The notes under the pieces: model-generated
Told to the model about the DNA's origin: nothing
The model's database searches: none
Seen by the model: the letters and a program-made list of their open reading frames with translations, nothing else
Shown: piece after piece, positions 16,181 to 27,491 of the stretch
Layout: the number at the start of each line of letters is the position of its first letter
Numbering within the stretch: the first letter of the stretch is position 1
Program-made: the position numbers and the translations under genes
From: an uncultured Ruminococcus sp.
Lineage (GTDB): Bacteria > Bacillota > Clostridia > Oscillospirales > Ruminococcaceae
Assembly (NCBI GenBank): GCA_945868475.1
Contig: CAMBLM010000001.1
Coordinates: forward strand, 310,001-374,000
Direction: 5' to 3'
Length of the DNA stretch: 64,000 nt

Positions 16181-18994
16181 ATGGCGCAGGATTTTAATTC
16201 AACTATCAATCTTCCGAAAACGGAATTCTCGATGAGAGGAAATCTTGTTCAGAAAGAACCCGCTATGCTCGAGGATTGGGCAAAAAACAAAACATATTAC
16301 AAAATGATTGAGAAGAACAGCGCAAAGCCCAAGTACGTTCTTCACGATGGCCCTCCGTATGCAAACGGCGATATCCATATGGGTACTGCTCTTAATAAGG
16401 TACTCAAAGATATTATTGTCCGTTATAAAAATATGAACGGTTACTGCTCACCGTATATCCCCGGTTGGGACACACACGGACTTCCTATCGAGCTTAAAGC
16501 ACTCAAAGCACTCGGCGTTGATAAGGGAGCTATTTCTCCTGTTGAGCTTCGTAAGCACTGCCACGAATATGCTCTTACACAGGTAGAAAATCAAAAGAAG
16601 CAGTTCGTAAGACTTGGTGTTTGGGGTGACTTTGACGATCCCTACCTCACACTTAAACCGGGATTTGAAGCCAACGAGATCGAAGTTTTCGGCGAAATGT
16701 ACAAGAAAGGCTATATCTACAAAGGATTGAAGCCTGTTTACTGGTGTCCTGACTGTCAGACTGCTCTTGCTGAAGCAGAGATCGAATATGCAAACGATCC
16801 ATGCCATTCCATTTATGTAAAGTTCAAGGTATCGGACGACAAGGGCAAGTTCACAGCTATGGGACTTGATCTTAACAAGACATTCTTCGTTATCTGGACA
16901 ACAACGACCTGGACACTTCCGGGCAACCTTGCTATCTGCCTCGGCCCTGATTATGAATATACAGTTGTAAAGGCAAACGGCGAGAACTACATTATGGCTG
17001 CTGAACTTGTTAAGCCGACAATGGAAGCTGCAAAGATCGAAAACTACACGACCGAAGGCTCATTCACAGGTAAAGAACTTGAATACATGAAGGCAGCTCA
17101 TCCGTTTATGGAAAGGGATTCTCTCGTTATCGTTGGAGATCACGTTACACTTGAAAGCGGTACAGGATGCGTTCATACAGCTCCGGGCTTCGGTGTAGAT
17201 GACTTTGAAGTATGCAAGAAATATCCCGAGATCGGCATTGTTGTTCCTGTTGACGCAAAGGGTATCCAGACTGCTGAAGCCGGCAAATATGCAGGCCTTT
17301 CCACAACAGACTCCAATAAGATCATTGCCAAGGATCTTGAAGAAAGCGGCGCACTTTTCGCACTCGAAAAGATCGTCCACCAGTATCCTCACTGCTGGAG
17401 ATGTAAGAACCCTATCCTTTTCAGAGCAACCGAACAGTGGTTCTGCTCCGTAAAGGGCTTTAAGGATAATGCTATCGAAAATATCAGCAAAGTCCAGTGG
17501 ATCCCTGAATGGGGCGAAGAACGCATCAAGGGAATGGTAAACGACAGAAGTGACTGGTGCATTTCCCGTCAGAGAACATGGGGTGTTCCTATCCCTGTAT
17601 TCTACTGCAAGGACTGCGGCAAGCCTATCGTTACCGATGAAACAATCAAGAAAACTTCCGATCTCTTCCGCAAAGAGGGTTCTGACGCTTGGTATATCCA
17701 CGATGTAAAGGATCTTATCCCTGAAGGACTTAAATGCGAATGCGGCTGCACGGAATTTGTCAAGGAAACAGATATCTTTGACGTTTGGTTTGACAGCGGC
17801 GTTACACACAAGGCTGTTATGGAAGAGCGTGGTTTTGACACACCTGTTGACCTTTACCTTGAGGGTGCAGACCAGTACAGAGGCTGGTTCCAGTCATCAC
17901 TCCTTACTTCTTCGGCTATCTATGGCAGAGCACCTTATAAGGCTGTATGTACTCATGGCTGGGTAGTTGACGGAGAGGGCAAAACAATGCACAAATCTCT
18001 CGGAAACGGTGTTGACCCGAGCGAGATCACAGATAAATATGGTGCAGATATCCTCAGACTTTGGGTTGCTTCTTCCGATTATCACGCTGATGTTCGTTTC
18101 TCAAACGAAATTCTTAAGCAGCTTACCGATACCTATAAGAAGATCCGTAACACTGCACGTTATATTCTCGGAAACCTCGGCGACAGCAACGGTTTTAATG
18201 TAAAGAATGATATCGTACCCGTAAATGAACTTCATGAGATTGATAAATGGGCATTACTCCGCCTTAACGCTCTTATTGAAAAGTGCAAAGCTGCTTACGA
18301 TGCATTTGATTTCCATGTTGCTATCCACGGAATCCATAATTTCTGCGTAACAGATATGTCCAACTTCTATCTTGATATCATCAAGGACAGACTTTACTGC
18401 ACAGGCGAAAAGTCCGCTGACAGACGTGCTGCTCAGACAGCAATGTACTACATCATCAGCGCGCTTTCACGTCTTGTTGCTCCTGTACTTGCTTTCACAG
18501 CAGAAGAAATCTGGAAGTATATGCCACATTCTGAAACAGACGATACAAACAGCGTTATGATGAATGACTTCCCGACACCAATTGACGTTCAGGTCGATGA
18601 TGCATTCGTCGAGAAGTGGAACTTCATCTACCAGCTCAGAGCTGATGCTACAAAGGCACTTGAAGTTAAGCGTGCTGACAAGTTTATCGGCGCTTCACTT
18701 GAAGCAAAGGTAATTATCCATGTAAATGGCGATGCCTCGCTTCATGCAAAACTTGACACTTATTCAGATATTCTTGCAAAGGTGTTCATCGTTTCGGGCG
18801 TTGAGATCGTTGACGGCGGTAACGGTGAGTTTAAGAGCGAATTTATGGCTGACAACCTTTCTTATGATGTTGCAAAAGCTGACGGCGAAAAGTGCGAAAG
18901 ATGTTGGATCTACTCCAAATCTGTTGGCAAAAACGCTCTTTATCCTACACTTTGCGACCGCTGCGCAGAAGAGGTAGCAAAAATTTTAAAGTAA
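16181..18994 (+). CDS. ileS: Isoleucyl-tRNA synthetase
   Basis: Class I synthetase charging tRNA-Ile, 937 residues. The HIGH-type motif is in DGPPYANGDIHMGTALNK (about 55-73), the CP1 editing domain has TTTTWTLPGN and the GTGCVHTAPGFG..D segment, the KMSKS-type loop reads KTMHKSLGN, and a C-terminal Zn finger has CERCWIYS..CDRC. Upstream (16039-16180) I see no T-box AGGGTGG-type element, and the leader is too short for one. AAGGAG at 16165 sets the start. It follows divIVA as in many Firmicutes. Confidence 0.96.
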   Translation: MAQDFNSTINLPKTEFSMRGNLVQKEPAMLEDWAKNKTYYKMIEKNSAKPKYVLHDGPPYANGDIHMGTALNKVLKDIIVRYKNMNGYCSPYIPGWDTHGLPIELKALKALGVDKGAISPVELRKHCHEYALTQVENQKKQFVRLGVWGDFDDPYLTLKPGFEANEIEVFGEMYKKGYIYKGLKPVYWCPDCQTALAEAEIEYANDPCHSIYVKFKVSDDKGKFTAMGLDLNKTFFVIWTTTTWTLPGNLAICLGPDYEYTVVKANGENYIMAAELVKPTMEAAKIENYTTEGSFTGKELEYMKAAHPFMERDSLVIVGDHVTLESGTGCVHTAPGFGVDDFEVCKKYPEIGIVVPVDAKGIQTAEAGKYAGLSTTDSNKIIAKDLEESGALFALEKIVHQYPHCWRCKNPILFRATEQWFCSVKGFKDNAIENISKVQWIPEWGEERIKGMVNDRSDWCISRQRTWGVPIPVFYCKDCGKPIVTDETIKKTSDLFRKEGSDAWYIHDVKDLIPEGLKCECGCTEFVKETDIFDVWFDSGVTHKAVMEERGFDTPVDLYLEGADQYRGWFQSSLLTSSAIYGRAPYKAVCTHGWVVDGEGKTMHKSLGNGVDPSEITDKYGADILRLWVASSDYHADVRFSNEILKQLTDTYKKIRNTARYILGNLGDSNGFNVKNDIVPVNELHEIDKWALLRLNALIEKCKAAYDAFDFHVAIHGIHNFCVTDMSNFYLDIIKDRLYCTGEKSADRRAAQTAMYYIISALSRLVAPVLAFTAEEIWKYMPHSETDDTNSVMMNDFPTPIDVQVDDAFVEKWNFIYQLRADATKALEVKRADKFIGASLEAKVIIHVNGDASLHAKLDTYSDILAKVFIVSGVEIVDGGNGEFKSEFMADNLSYDVAKADGEKCERCWIYSKSVGKNALYPTLCDRCAEEVAKILK

Positions 18995-19001
18995 AAAAAT
19001 A

Positions 19002-19028
19002 GTGCAGACCGATATCTTCGGTCTGCAC
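19002..19028 (+). promoter_or_regulatory. Perfect 11-bp hairpin abutting the lspA start codon
   Basis: GTGCAGACCGA (19002-19012) and TCGGTCTGCAC (19018-19028) form a perfect stem with a 5-base loop, ending one base before the lspA ATG. The stem occupies the place where a ribosome site would be and no U-tract follows. It could be a poor terminator, or it could restrict lspA translation to ribosomes arriving from ileS. Confidence 0.7.
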
Positions 19029-19029
19029 C

Positions 19030-19524
19030 ATGGATATTTATATGTTAATTATTTCAATTGCAATAATCGTACTCCTTATTGCCGCAGACCAGTTTCTTAA
19101 ATATTTTATGGTGAATACGGTTTTGGCCGATGTGTCCTCACGCGATCTTATTAAATTCGGTGACCTCGATGTGATAGGACTTCACTATGTCGAAAATAGG
19201 GGAGCGGCGTTCAGCAGCTTTGAGGGAGCACGTTGGTTTCTGATAATCCTCACGCTTGCACTGATAATTCTTCTCACCGTATGGGTAATAAAGGACAAAA
19301 AAAAGAATCCGTTTATGGTTTACAGTGCAGTGGCTGTTATCGCAGGAGGGATCGGAAATCTTATCGACCGCATAAGGCTTGGTTATGTTATCGATTATAT
19401 CGAAGTTAGGCTTTTCAATTTTGCTATATTCAATTTTGCTGATATTTGTGTTGTTCTCGGTGCAATATGCCTTGTGATCTATGTTTGCTTTATTGAAAAC
19501 AAATCGGAGAACAAACATGGATGA
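19030..19524 (+). CDS. lspA: Lipoprotein signal peptidase (signal peptidase II)
   Basis: Membrane aspartyl protease that removes signal peptides from prolipoproteins. Its 164 residues have four membrane segments (about 5-23, 68-87, 97-116, 136-157). Catalytic and family motifs: AADQFLKYF, VENRGAAFS, GGIGNLIDRIRLGYVIDYIEV and FNFADICVV, with the two catalytic aspartates in NLIDR and FNFAD. No good ribosome site precedes the ATG at 19030 (or the in-frame ATG at 19042), because a hairpin fills that space. Confidence 0.92.
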   Translation: MDIYMLIISIAIIVLLIAADQFLKYFMVNTVLADVSSRDLIKFGDLDVIGLHYVENRGAAFSSFEGARWFLIILTLALIILLTVWVIKDKKKNPFMVYSAVAVIAGGIGNLIDRIRLGYVIDYIEVRLFNFAIFNFADICVVLGAICLVIYVCFIENKSENKHG

Positions 19525-20434
19525 GCTTTTCTTTACCGTAGAAAACCTCGAAAATGGGGAACAGATACGAATTGACAAATGGCTGAGCGACAATTGCACT
19601 GATCTTACACGTTCAATGCTGCAAAAGCTCATAAAAGACGGTCAGGTCACACTTAACGGCAAAACTGTCAGCAAAAGCTGCTCCATAAAAAATGGAGATA
19701 ACATTTCCGTTATTGTACCCGAGCCTACCGAACTTGATGTCACGGCAGAAAATATCCCGATAGAAATTGTTTATGAGGACGATGATCTTCTTGTTGTGAA
19801 TAAGCCAAAAGGAATGGTAGTTCACCCTGCGGCCGGCAATTACAGCGGAACATTGGTCAATGCATTGCTTTATCACTGCAAGGACAGGCTTTCATCTATC
19901 AACGGAGTTATCCGCCCGGGCATAGTTCACCGAATCGATAAGAACACAAGCGGACTTCTGATAGTCGCAAAGACAGACCGTGCGCATCTCGGACTTGCTG
20001 AACAAATAAAGGCACATACCTTTACACGAGAGTATCAAGCCGTAATATGCGGACGACTTAAAGATAGTCACGGAATTATTGAAGCCCCGATAGGAAGACA
20101 CCCTGTTGACCGCAAAAAAATGTGTGTTACCGATAAAAACTCAAAGCCTGCCAAGACAGAATATACAGTTCTCGAAGAATACAACGGTTATTCTCTTGTA
20201 AAGCTAAAACTCTTTACAGGTAGAACACATCAGATACGAGTTCATATGGCTTATATAGGTCACCCTGTATTTGGTGATGATGTTTACGGAAAAACGTCTA
20301 AACTGTGTGAAGGTCAATGCCTTCACGCGAAAAAAATAGGTTTTGTACACCCCGTTGACGGAAAATATTACGAATTTGACAGTGAATTGCCCGATTACTT
20401 TAGATCGGTCATTAATAAACTGAAAAAAATGTAG
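19517..20434 (+). CDS. RluA/RluD-family 23S rRNA pseudouridine synthase
   Basis: About 305 residues: an N-terminal S4 domain (RIDKWLSDN..RSMLQKLIKDGQVTLNGK, about 17-60), then the RluA catalytic domain with VHRIDKNTSGLLIVAKT, whose Asp is the nucleophile, and GRTHQIRVHMAYIGHPVFGDDVYG. ATG 19517 has GGAG 7 bases upstream and overlaps the end of lspA by 8 bases, the usual lspA-rluD coupling; an earlier ATG at 19481 has no ribosome site. It corresponds to B. subtilis YlyB. Confidence 0.9.
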   Translation: MDELFFTVENLENGEQIRIDKWLSDNCTDLTRSMLQKLIKDGQVTLNGKTVSKSCSIKNGDNISVIVPEPTELDVTAENIPIEIVYEDDDLLVVNKPKGMVVHPAAGNYSGTLVNALLYHCKDRLSSINGVIRPGIVHRIDKNTSGLLIVAKTDRAHLGLAEQIKAHTFTREYQAVICGRLKDSHGIIEAPIGRHPVDRKKMCVTDKNSKPAKTEYTVLEEYNGYSLVKLKLFTGRTHQIRVHMAYIGHPVFGDDVYGKTSKLCEGQCLHAKKIGFVHPVDGKYYEFDSELPDYFRSVINKLKKM

Positions 20435-20444
20435 GTTTTTAGCC

Positions 20445-21263
20445 ATGAAAGATTTATCCAATGTAATTTTTATTACTGATATGGACGGAACGCTGCTTCC
20501 TGCGAATAAGCAGCTCAATCAAAAGGATCTTGACGCAATTTATGATTTCCGAAAATTCGGTGGAAGATTTACCGTCGCAACCGGCAGAACGGTTCAGTCT
20601 TCATCACAGTATTTCGACGCATTACAGCTTGATGAACCTATGATCGTGCTGAACGGCGGTGCTATTTATGACTGCAAAGAAAAAAAATATGTATGGCAGA
20701 ACTTTGTTGACCTTTCGGCGTATGAAGCTGTAAAGGATATACTTGAAAAATTCCCGAAAGTCGGTGCGGAGATAGATCTCTCCGATGAGATACTTGTTCC
20801 ACAGTACAGTATTCAGGAAGAATATCACATTGATATTTCTTATAAGGATATTGTTCCTCGTTCAGCTGATATAAAAGACATCTCTCCCAAGGGTTGGTGC
20901 AAAGTTCTTTTTGCTGCCGATTCAGACGAGATTGATAAACTTACCGAATATACCAAGAATAACGGTTGGGACGACCTGACTTTTGTCCGTTCAAGCAAAT
21001 ATTTTTATGAGATACTGCCGAACGGCTGCTCAAAGGGTACAGCACTCAAAAAAATGCTTGAATTATACCGCAGTTACGGATATACTGTCGCTGCCTGCGG
21101 TGATTTTAACAACGATATCGAAATGCTTCAAAACGCCGATATCCCAATAGCACCTGCAAATGCTTTGGATGAAGTCAAAAAAATCGCCTGCATGGTCACA
21201 AAGGCAGATTGTGACAACGGTGCAGTTTCCGAGGCACTTTATTATGTCATGAATGTTCTTTGA
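20445..21263 (+). CDS. Cof-type HAD-IIB phosphatase
   Basis: A 272-residue haloacid dehalogenase-superfamily hydrolase. Motif I is FITDMDGTLLPANK (about 9-22), motif II VATGRT, motif III is the Lys in GCSKGTALKKML, and motif IV is ACGDFNNDIEML with a C2-type cap between. The family dephosphorylates sugar phosphates and cofactors such as FMN or PLP; the substrate here cannot be named. It starts 10 bases after the pseudouridine synthase. Confidence 0.88.
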   Translation: MKDLSNVIFITDMDGTLLPANKQLNQKDLDAIYDFRKFGGRFTVATGRTVQSSSQYFDALQLDEPMIVLNGGAIYDCKEKKYVWQNFVDLSAYEAVKDILEKFPKVGAEIDLSDEILVPQYSIQEEYHIDISYKDIVPRSADIKDISPKGWCKVLFAADSDEIDKLTEYTKNNGWDDLTFVRSSKYFYEILPNGCSKGTALKKMLELYRSYGYTVAACGDFNNDIEMLQNADIPIAPANALDEVKKIACMVTKADCDNGAVSEALYYVMNVL

Positions 21264-21292
21264 TGGACATTTAAATATACGGAGGTATGAAT

Positions 21293-22135
21293 ATGGATGC
21301 AACAATAAAAAAACAGCTTGAAAAAACAGCCTGCAAAGTCAGAATGGGCGTCATCGAAGGCGTTTACAACGCTAAGTCGGGTCACCCGGGCGGATCGCTC
21401 TCAATAAGCGATGTTCTTACTTATCTCTACTTTGCAAAGCTTAATGTTGACCCTAAGAACCCCAAGTGGGCTGACAGAGATCGTTTTGTTCTTTCAAAGG
21501 GACACTGCGCTCCTGCACTTTATGCAGTTCTCGCAGAAAGAGGATTTTTCGACAAGTCCGAACTCAAAAAACTTCGTCACATCGGCGCAATGCTTCAGGG
21601 TCACCCTGATATGAAAGGTACACCGGGCGTTGATATGAGTACAGGTTCACTCGGTCAGGGAATCTCTGCTGCTGCAGGTATGGCTCTCGGCGGCAAGCTT
21701 TCTTCCGCTTCCTACAAGGTTTATGCTATCCTCGGCGATGGTGAGATCGAAGAGGGTCAGGTTTGGGAAGCTGCAATGTTCTCCGCACACAACAAGCTTG
21801 ATAATCTCGTTGCTATCGTTGACAACAACGGCTTACAGATTGACGGAAAGATCACCGATGTTTGCTCACCTATGCCTATCACAGACAAGTTTGAAGCTTT
21901 CGGCTGGCACGTTATCACAATGAACGCACACGATTTTGATGATATTGAAAGAGCTTTTGACGAAGCTGAAAAGATCAACGGCAAGCCTGTTGCAATCGTT
22001 ATGACAAGCGTCAAGGGCAAGGGCGTTTCGTTCATGGAAAATCAAGTTGGCTGGCACGGTACAGCTCCTAATGCTGAACAGTATGCACAGGCAATGGACG
22101 AACTTAACAAAACATTAGAAAGCTTGGAGGACTAA
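21293..22135 (+). CDS. Transketolase, N-terminal (ThDP-binding) subunit
   Basis: The N-terminal half of a split transketolase, about 280 residues. Motifs: SGHPGGSLSISDVL, FVLSKGHCAPALY, STGSLGQGISAAAGMAL and the ThDP/Mg-binding GDGEIEEGQVWEAAMFSAHNKLDNLVAIVDNN. ATG 21293 is preferred: GGAGG (21281-21285) lies 7 bases before it, while the ATG at 21287 is too close. The partner subunit follows after 4 bases. Split transketolases are common in Clostridia and archaea and work in the non-oxidative pentose phosphate pathway. Confidence 0.93.
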   Translation: MDATIKKQLEKTACKVRMGVIEGVYNAKSGHPGGSLSISDVLTYLYFAKLNVDPKNPKWADRDRFVLSKGHCAPALYAVLAERGFFDKSELKKLRHIGAMLQGHPDMKGTPGVDMSTGSLGQGISAAAGMALGGKLSSASYKVYAILGDGEIEEGQVWEAAMFSAHNKLDNLVAIVDNNGLQIDGKITDVCSPMPITDKFEAFGWHVITMNAHDFDDIERAFDEAEKINGKPVAIVMTSVKGKGVSFMENQVGWHGTAPNAEQYAQAMDELNKTLESLED

Positions 22136-22139
22136 GAAC

Positions 22140-23090
22140 ATGGCAGATGTAATCAAAAAAGCTACCAGAGAAAGCTACGGCGAGGCTCTTGCAGCACTTG
22201 CCGATGAATATGAAGATCTTATCGTACTTGATGCTGACCTTGCTGCTGCAACAAAAACAGGCATTTTCAAGAAGGCTCATCCCGAGCGTTTCATCGACTG
22301 TGGTATTGCAGAAGCAAATATGATGGGTGTTGCTGCCGGCCTTTCCACAACAGGCAAAAAGGTTTTCGCAAGCTCTTTTGCAATGTTTGCTGCAGGCAGA
22401 GCTTATGAGATCGTTCGCAACTCGATCGGATATCCTCACCTCAACGTAAAGATCGGTGCAACTCATGCAGGTATCTCTGTTGGTGAAGACGGTGCTACAC
22501 ATCAGTGCAACGAAGATATCGCTCTTATGAGAACTATCCCGGGCATGACAATTATCTGTCCTGCCGATGATGTTGAAACAAAGGCTGCTGTAAAGGCTGC
22601 TCTTGACTTCAACGGTCCTGTATATATGCGTTTCGGACGTCTTGCTGTTGAGAATTTTAACGACAAGGATACTTACAAGTTTGAGCTTGGCAAGGGAATA
22701 CAGCTTCGCGACGGCAAAGACGTAACTATCATCGCAACAGGACTTATGGTTGGCGAAGCAAGAAAAGCTGCTGATATACTTGCAGAAAAAGGCATCTCTG
22801 CAAGAGTTATCAATATGCATACTATCAAGCCTATCGACAAGGATATCATCTGCAAGGCCGCAAAGGAAACAGGCGTTATCGTAACAGCCGAGGAACACAG
22901 CGTTATCGGCGGACTTGGTTCTGCTGTTGCTGACGTTGTAACTGAATGCTGTCCTGTTCCTGTTGTAAAGGTCGGTGTAAATGATGTATTCGGTCACTCC
23001 GGTCCTGCTGTCGATCTTCTCAAGGAATTCGGACTTTGCGCTGAAAACATTGCTGAAAAGGCAGAAGCTGCTGTAAAGCTTAAAAAGTAA
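22140..23090 (+). CDS. Transketolase, C-terminal (pyrimidine-binding) subunit
   Basis: The second half of the split transketolase, 316 residues. It carries the pyrimidine-binding domain (DADLAAATKTGIF, CGIAEANMMGVAAGLS with the activating Glu, KIGATHAGISVGEDGATHQCNEDIALMR) and a C-terminal transketolase domain (NMHTIKPID, TAEEHSVIGGLGSAVADV). GGAGG precedes the ATG. A terminator follows at 23112-23174. Confidence 0.93.
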   Translation: MADVIKKATRESYGEALAALADEYEDLIVLDADLAAATKTGIFKKAHPERFIDCGIAEANMMGVAAGLSTTGKKVFASSFAMFAAGRAYEIVRNSIGYPHLNVKIGATHAGISVGEDGATHQCNEDIALMRTIPGMTIICPADDVETKAAVKAALDFNGPVYMRFGRLAVENFNDKDTYKFELGKGIQLRDGKDVTIIATGLMVGEARKAADILAEKGISARVINMHTIKPIDKDIICKAAKETGVIVTAEEHSVIGGLGSAVADVVTECCPVPVVKVGVNDVFGHSGPAVDLLKEFGLCAENIAEKAEAAVKLKK

Positions 23091-23111
23091 TTTGTAATAA
23101 AACGCAATATA

Positions 23112-23174
23112 AACGGGTACAATTTGTATTAAAGTAAGCCGAAAGCTTTCGTTTGCAAACTGTATCCGTTTTTT
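23112..23174 (+). terminator. Intrinsic terminator after the transketolase genes
   Basis: Imperfect outer stem AACGGGTACAATTTG (23112-23126) with CAAACTGTATCCGTT (23156-23170), one G.U pair and one mismatch, enclosing a small CGAAAGCTTTCG palindrome, followed by a T-run (23169-23174). Confidence 0.75.
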
Positions 23175-23184
23175 ATCAGGGTGA

Positions 23185-25167
<1,983 letters not shown>

Positions 25168-25172
25168 ACTAA

Positions 25173-25204
25173 AAGGGACTTTGCATAAAACCGCAAAGTC
25201 CCTT
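25173..25204. terminator. Bidirectional terminator between ligA and pspC
   Basis: A perfect 12-bp stem AAGGGACTTTGC/GCAAAGTCCCTT with an 8-base loop, in the gap between convergent genes. A/T-rich flanks on both sides allow use in either direction. Confidence 0.85.
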
Positions 25205-25233
25205 AAATTATATGGAGGAATTATTTGAAATTG

Positions 25234-25434
25234 TTACATTACAGATGTTCCGTTATCAACCGGAATAATTATCGCACATAGAATATATGCAATAGCAGCA
25301 ACTCCAAACGAGCAGAGTGCAAGTATTGCCCAAATCACTCTAATTACTGTTGGATCGATGCCGAAATAGTTTGCAAAACCTGCACAAACACCGCAAATCA
25401 CCTTATTGTCATTTGATCTTAAAAGTTTTTTCAT
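25234..25434 (-). CDS. PspC-domain small membrane protein
   Basis: A 66-residue protein consisting of one PspC domain: RSNDNKVICGVCAGFANYFGIDPTVIRVIWAIL then a second hydrophobic helix, i.e. two membrane segments with a short tail. PspC proteins act in envelope stress responses. AAGGAGATAAC precedes the ATG. It follows the padR-DUF1700-DUF4097 genes in the same direction with an 18-base gap, so it probably belongs to that operon. Confidence 0.85.
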   Translation of the reverse strand: MKKLLRSNDNKVICGVCAGFANYFGIDPTVIRVIWAILALCSFGVAAIAYILCAIIIPVDNGTSVM

Positions 25435-25452
25435 AGCTGTTATCTCCTTATG

Positions 25453-26298
25453 TTATTCATAAAAGTCAATGGAACAATCTCCTGCAAGGACCGAAATATT
25501 GATCTTATCATCAGAATAGTTATTCTCACTAAGATCATAATCACTTTCAATCTCGCCGACCTTGACTTTTGCATTGATCGTATAATCGGAAGGGAATCCT
25601 TTGAGCGTCAGATCTGCATTTCCGACATCAATATTAATATTACTGCTTCCGCTTAACATAGTATTATAAACATTTATATTTCCGGAAACCATATCAGCGT
25701 TTAAGGCTGTTATATCTGATCCGTAAAAATATGCACTGCCAAGAGTATTTGTTATATTGCACGATTCAGATACGGTCACATTGTTGATCTCGATGTTTCC
25801 GCAGTCGATAGATATATCCATAGTATTTCCCATAAATTCATCTATCGTAATATCACCTGCATTGCATTGGATAGAAATGCTTTTGCAGCTTCTTGGAATA
25901 CCGATCGAAAGTGCATCTTTCTCTGCATCTTCGATTGCTTCCTTGTTGTAGTTGACCTTTACCGTTCCGTCTGAATTGGTTACAGAAAGGGCACTGCCAT
26001 CAAGTTCTTCTGTATTGACAAAGTATTTTTCGCATTTGAATAAATTTATAGTTGCTGCTTTGCAGTTCAGAACAATAGCATCTGCTTCATTCGAGCTGTA
26101 GGTAATTGCCGATTCATCATCATATTCTTCATCATATTCATCATCATAGGGCATTGTTATTTCTGTTTCAGCAACTTCATAAGATGTTGAACTGCGAAAA
26201 TCAGGTGATTCACTTATCGACATTATGATGCCACCCACAATAGAAAAAACAAACCCTATCGGTAAAAATACCGCACATACTTTTGCAAGCTTGCTCAT
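25453..26298 (-). CDS. DUF4097-family membrane-anchored beta-helix protein
   Basis: About 281 residues: an N-terminal membrane segment (KVCAVFLPIGFVFSIVGGIIMSI, about 5-28), then repeated short beta strands rich in Asn, Ile and Asp (ADAIVLNCKAATINLFKC, SISIQCNAGDITIDEF, DISIDCGNIEINNVTV), the pattern of DUF4097 putative adhesins. Start at 26298 (ATGAGC) overlaps the upstream stop as ATGA; a longer frame to 26343 runs into the previous gene. In other Firmicutes DUF4097 proteins sit beside DUF1700 and PadR genes and respond to envelope stress. Confidence 0.8.
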   Translation of the reverse strand: MSKLAKVCAVFLPIGFVFSIVGGIIMSISESPDFRSSTSYEVAETEITMPYDDEYDEEYDDESAITYSSNEADAIVLNCKAATINLFKCEKYFVNTEELDGSALSVTNSDGTVKVNYNKEAIEDAEKDALSIGIPRSCKSISIQCNAGDITIDEFMGNTMDISIDCGNIEINNVTVSESCNITNTLGSAYFYGSDITALNADMVSGNINVYNTMLSGSSNINIDVGNADLTLKGFPSDYTINAKVKVGEIESDYDLSENNYSDDKINISVLAGDCSIDFYE

Positions 26299-27143
26299 TC
26301 GATAACACCTCCCGCAAGATTCTTGACAGTTTTGGCTGTCCATTTAACTATCTTTGGAAGAAGTTTTACTGCCAAAAGAAGTCCGATCGGCAGGAATATC
26401 ATTGTCAGACCTGCGCACAGGATCGATGCACCAAAATAAAATGCCGATGCTTTAACAATAGCTACAAGCAAAACAACCAACGCACCGATAAGACAGCCAA
26501 CCGCTCCGAGAAGCAATCCAAGTGCAATACAGCCAATCGTAATCACAGCAGGTGCTATTACAAACACGATAAGAAGTACGAACAGTACAAAACCTACCGT
26601 ATCAGATGAACCGGAGGAATAACTGCGGCTATGGCTGTAACCGTCTTTTCTTTTATAGGAGTTATCATAGTTATTGCCGTTCATATTTGTGTTTGATGAA
26701 TATGCTTCATTGTTATTGTAACTGCCGTAGCTTTCCTTGTATTTATCGTAAGAGCCGACCTTATCATCTACACTTTCGTTTGAAGATGAAGCAGCGTTGG
26801 AACCGGCATAATTATAAGCCGTGTACTGAGTGTGCGGCTGCTGAGGTGCCGCATCGGGAGCAACGTCCGGTTCGACTTCTTCAGCCGCTGTCGAGTTGTA
26901 GTTTGCAGAAATGCTCGCTTTGTAGTTGGCAAATGATTTGCTCTTTGAATAAGCAGACTGCTCGCAGATTATGCTCTTTGCAAGTGCAAAAGGCTTTCCA
27001 AGCTCAGAAATGACCTGCTGCTCGTTCTCAGGACCTGCATCTTCAAAATATTCTTCATAAAACCGGAGCGCATTGGTACGTTCTTCTTCTGAGAGAGAAG
27101 CAAGGTGCGCCTCCAATTCGGAAAGGTATTCTTGTTTATTCAT
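26295..27143 (-). CDS. DUF1700-family membrane protein
   Basis: About 282 residues. The N-terminal DUF1700 domain (MNKQEYLSELEAHLASLSEEERTNALRFYEEYFEDAG..ISELGKPFALA, about 1-60) is cytosolic and typical. A long Ser/Asn/Tyr-rich linker follows (about 75-175), then three or four membrane segments (about 180-275) rich in Gly/Ile/Leu. ATG 27143 is used because AGGAG lies about 8 bases upstream. The linker is unusually long and low in complexity. It overlaps padR by 8 bases, so the regulator and its likely target or sensor are co-expressed. Confidence 0.82.
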   Translation of the reverse strand: MNKQEYLSELEAHLASLSEEERTNALRFYEEYFEDAGPENEQQVISELGKPFALAKSIICEQSAYSKSKSFANYKASISANYNSTAAEEVEPDVAPDAAPQQPHTQYTAYNYAGSNAASSSNESVDDKVGSYDKYKESYGSYNNNEAYSSNTNMNGNNYDNSYKRKDGYSHSRSYSSGSSDTVGFVLFVLLIVFVIAPAVITIGCIALGLLLGAVGCLIGALVVLLVAIVKASAFYFGASILCAGLTMIFLPIGLLLAVKLLPKIVKWTAKTVKNLAGGVIE

Positions 27144-27471
27144 TATTTTCACTCCTGTTGTCTTCGGAATTTATCATAAGTTTGTCGATTTTCTCTTTAT
27201 AGATGAACCATTCGCTTTGATAATCCTCAAGCTGTTTTAATCCTTCGTCTGTGATCTTGTAGTATCTTCTGTTTCTTCCCATATACTCCTGATCGTAGCT
27301 TTCAAGGAAGTTATTTTTCAGAAGTCTGCGAAGAACAGGGTAGAGCGTTGATTCTGACATATCCATTGCTTCGCGAATCTCCTGGGTAATTTTATAACCA
27401 TAGGTATCTTCTCTTGAAACGACCGAGAGTACAAGAGCGTCCAGTAACGCTGCACTTACCGGAAAAGCCAT
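27136..27471 (-). CDS. PadR-family transcriptional regulator
   Basis: A 111-residue winged-helix regulator with the PadR signature: LDALVLSVVSREDTYGYKITQEIREA, STLYPVLRRLLKNNFLESYDQE, NRRYYKITDEGLKQLE. It heads the operon padR-DUF1700-DUF4097-pspC. AAGGAGG lies 8 bases before the ATG. A perfect consensus promoter with a dyad over its -35 (27602-27643) lies upstream, pointing to autoregulation. Confidence 0.9.
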   Translation of the reverse strand: MAFPVSAALLDALVLSVVSREDTYGYKITQEIREAMDMSESTLYPVLRRLLKNNFLESYDQEYMGRNRRYYKITDEGLKQLEDYQSEWFIYKEKIDKLMINSEDNRSENNE

Positions 27472-27491
27472 ATTTATGTACCTCCTTGATG

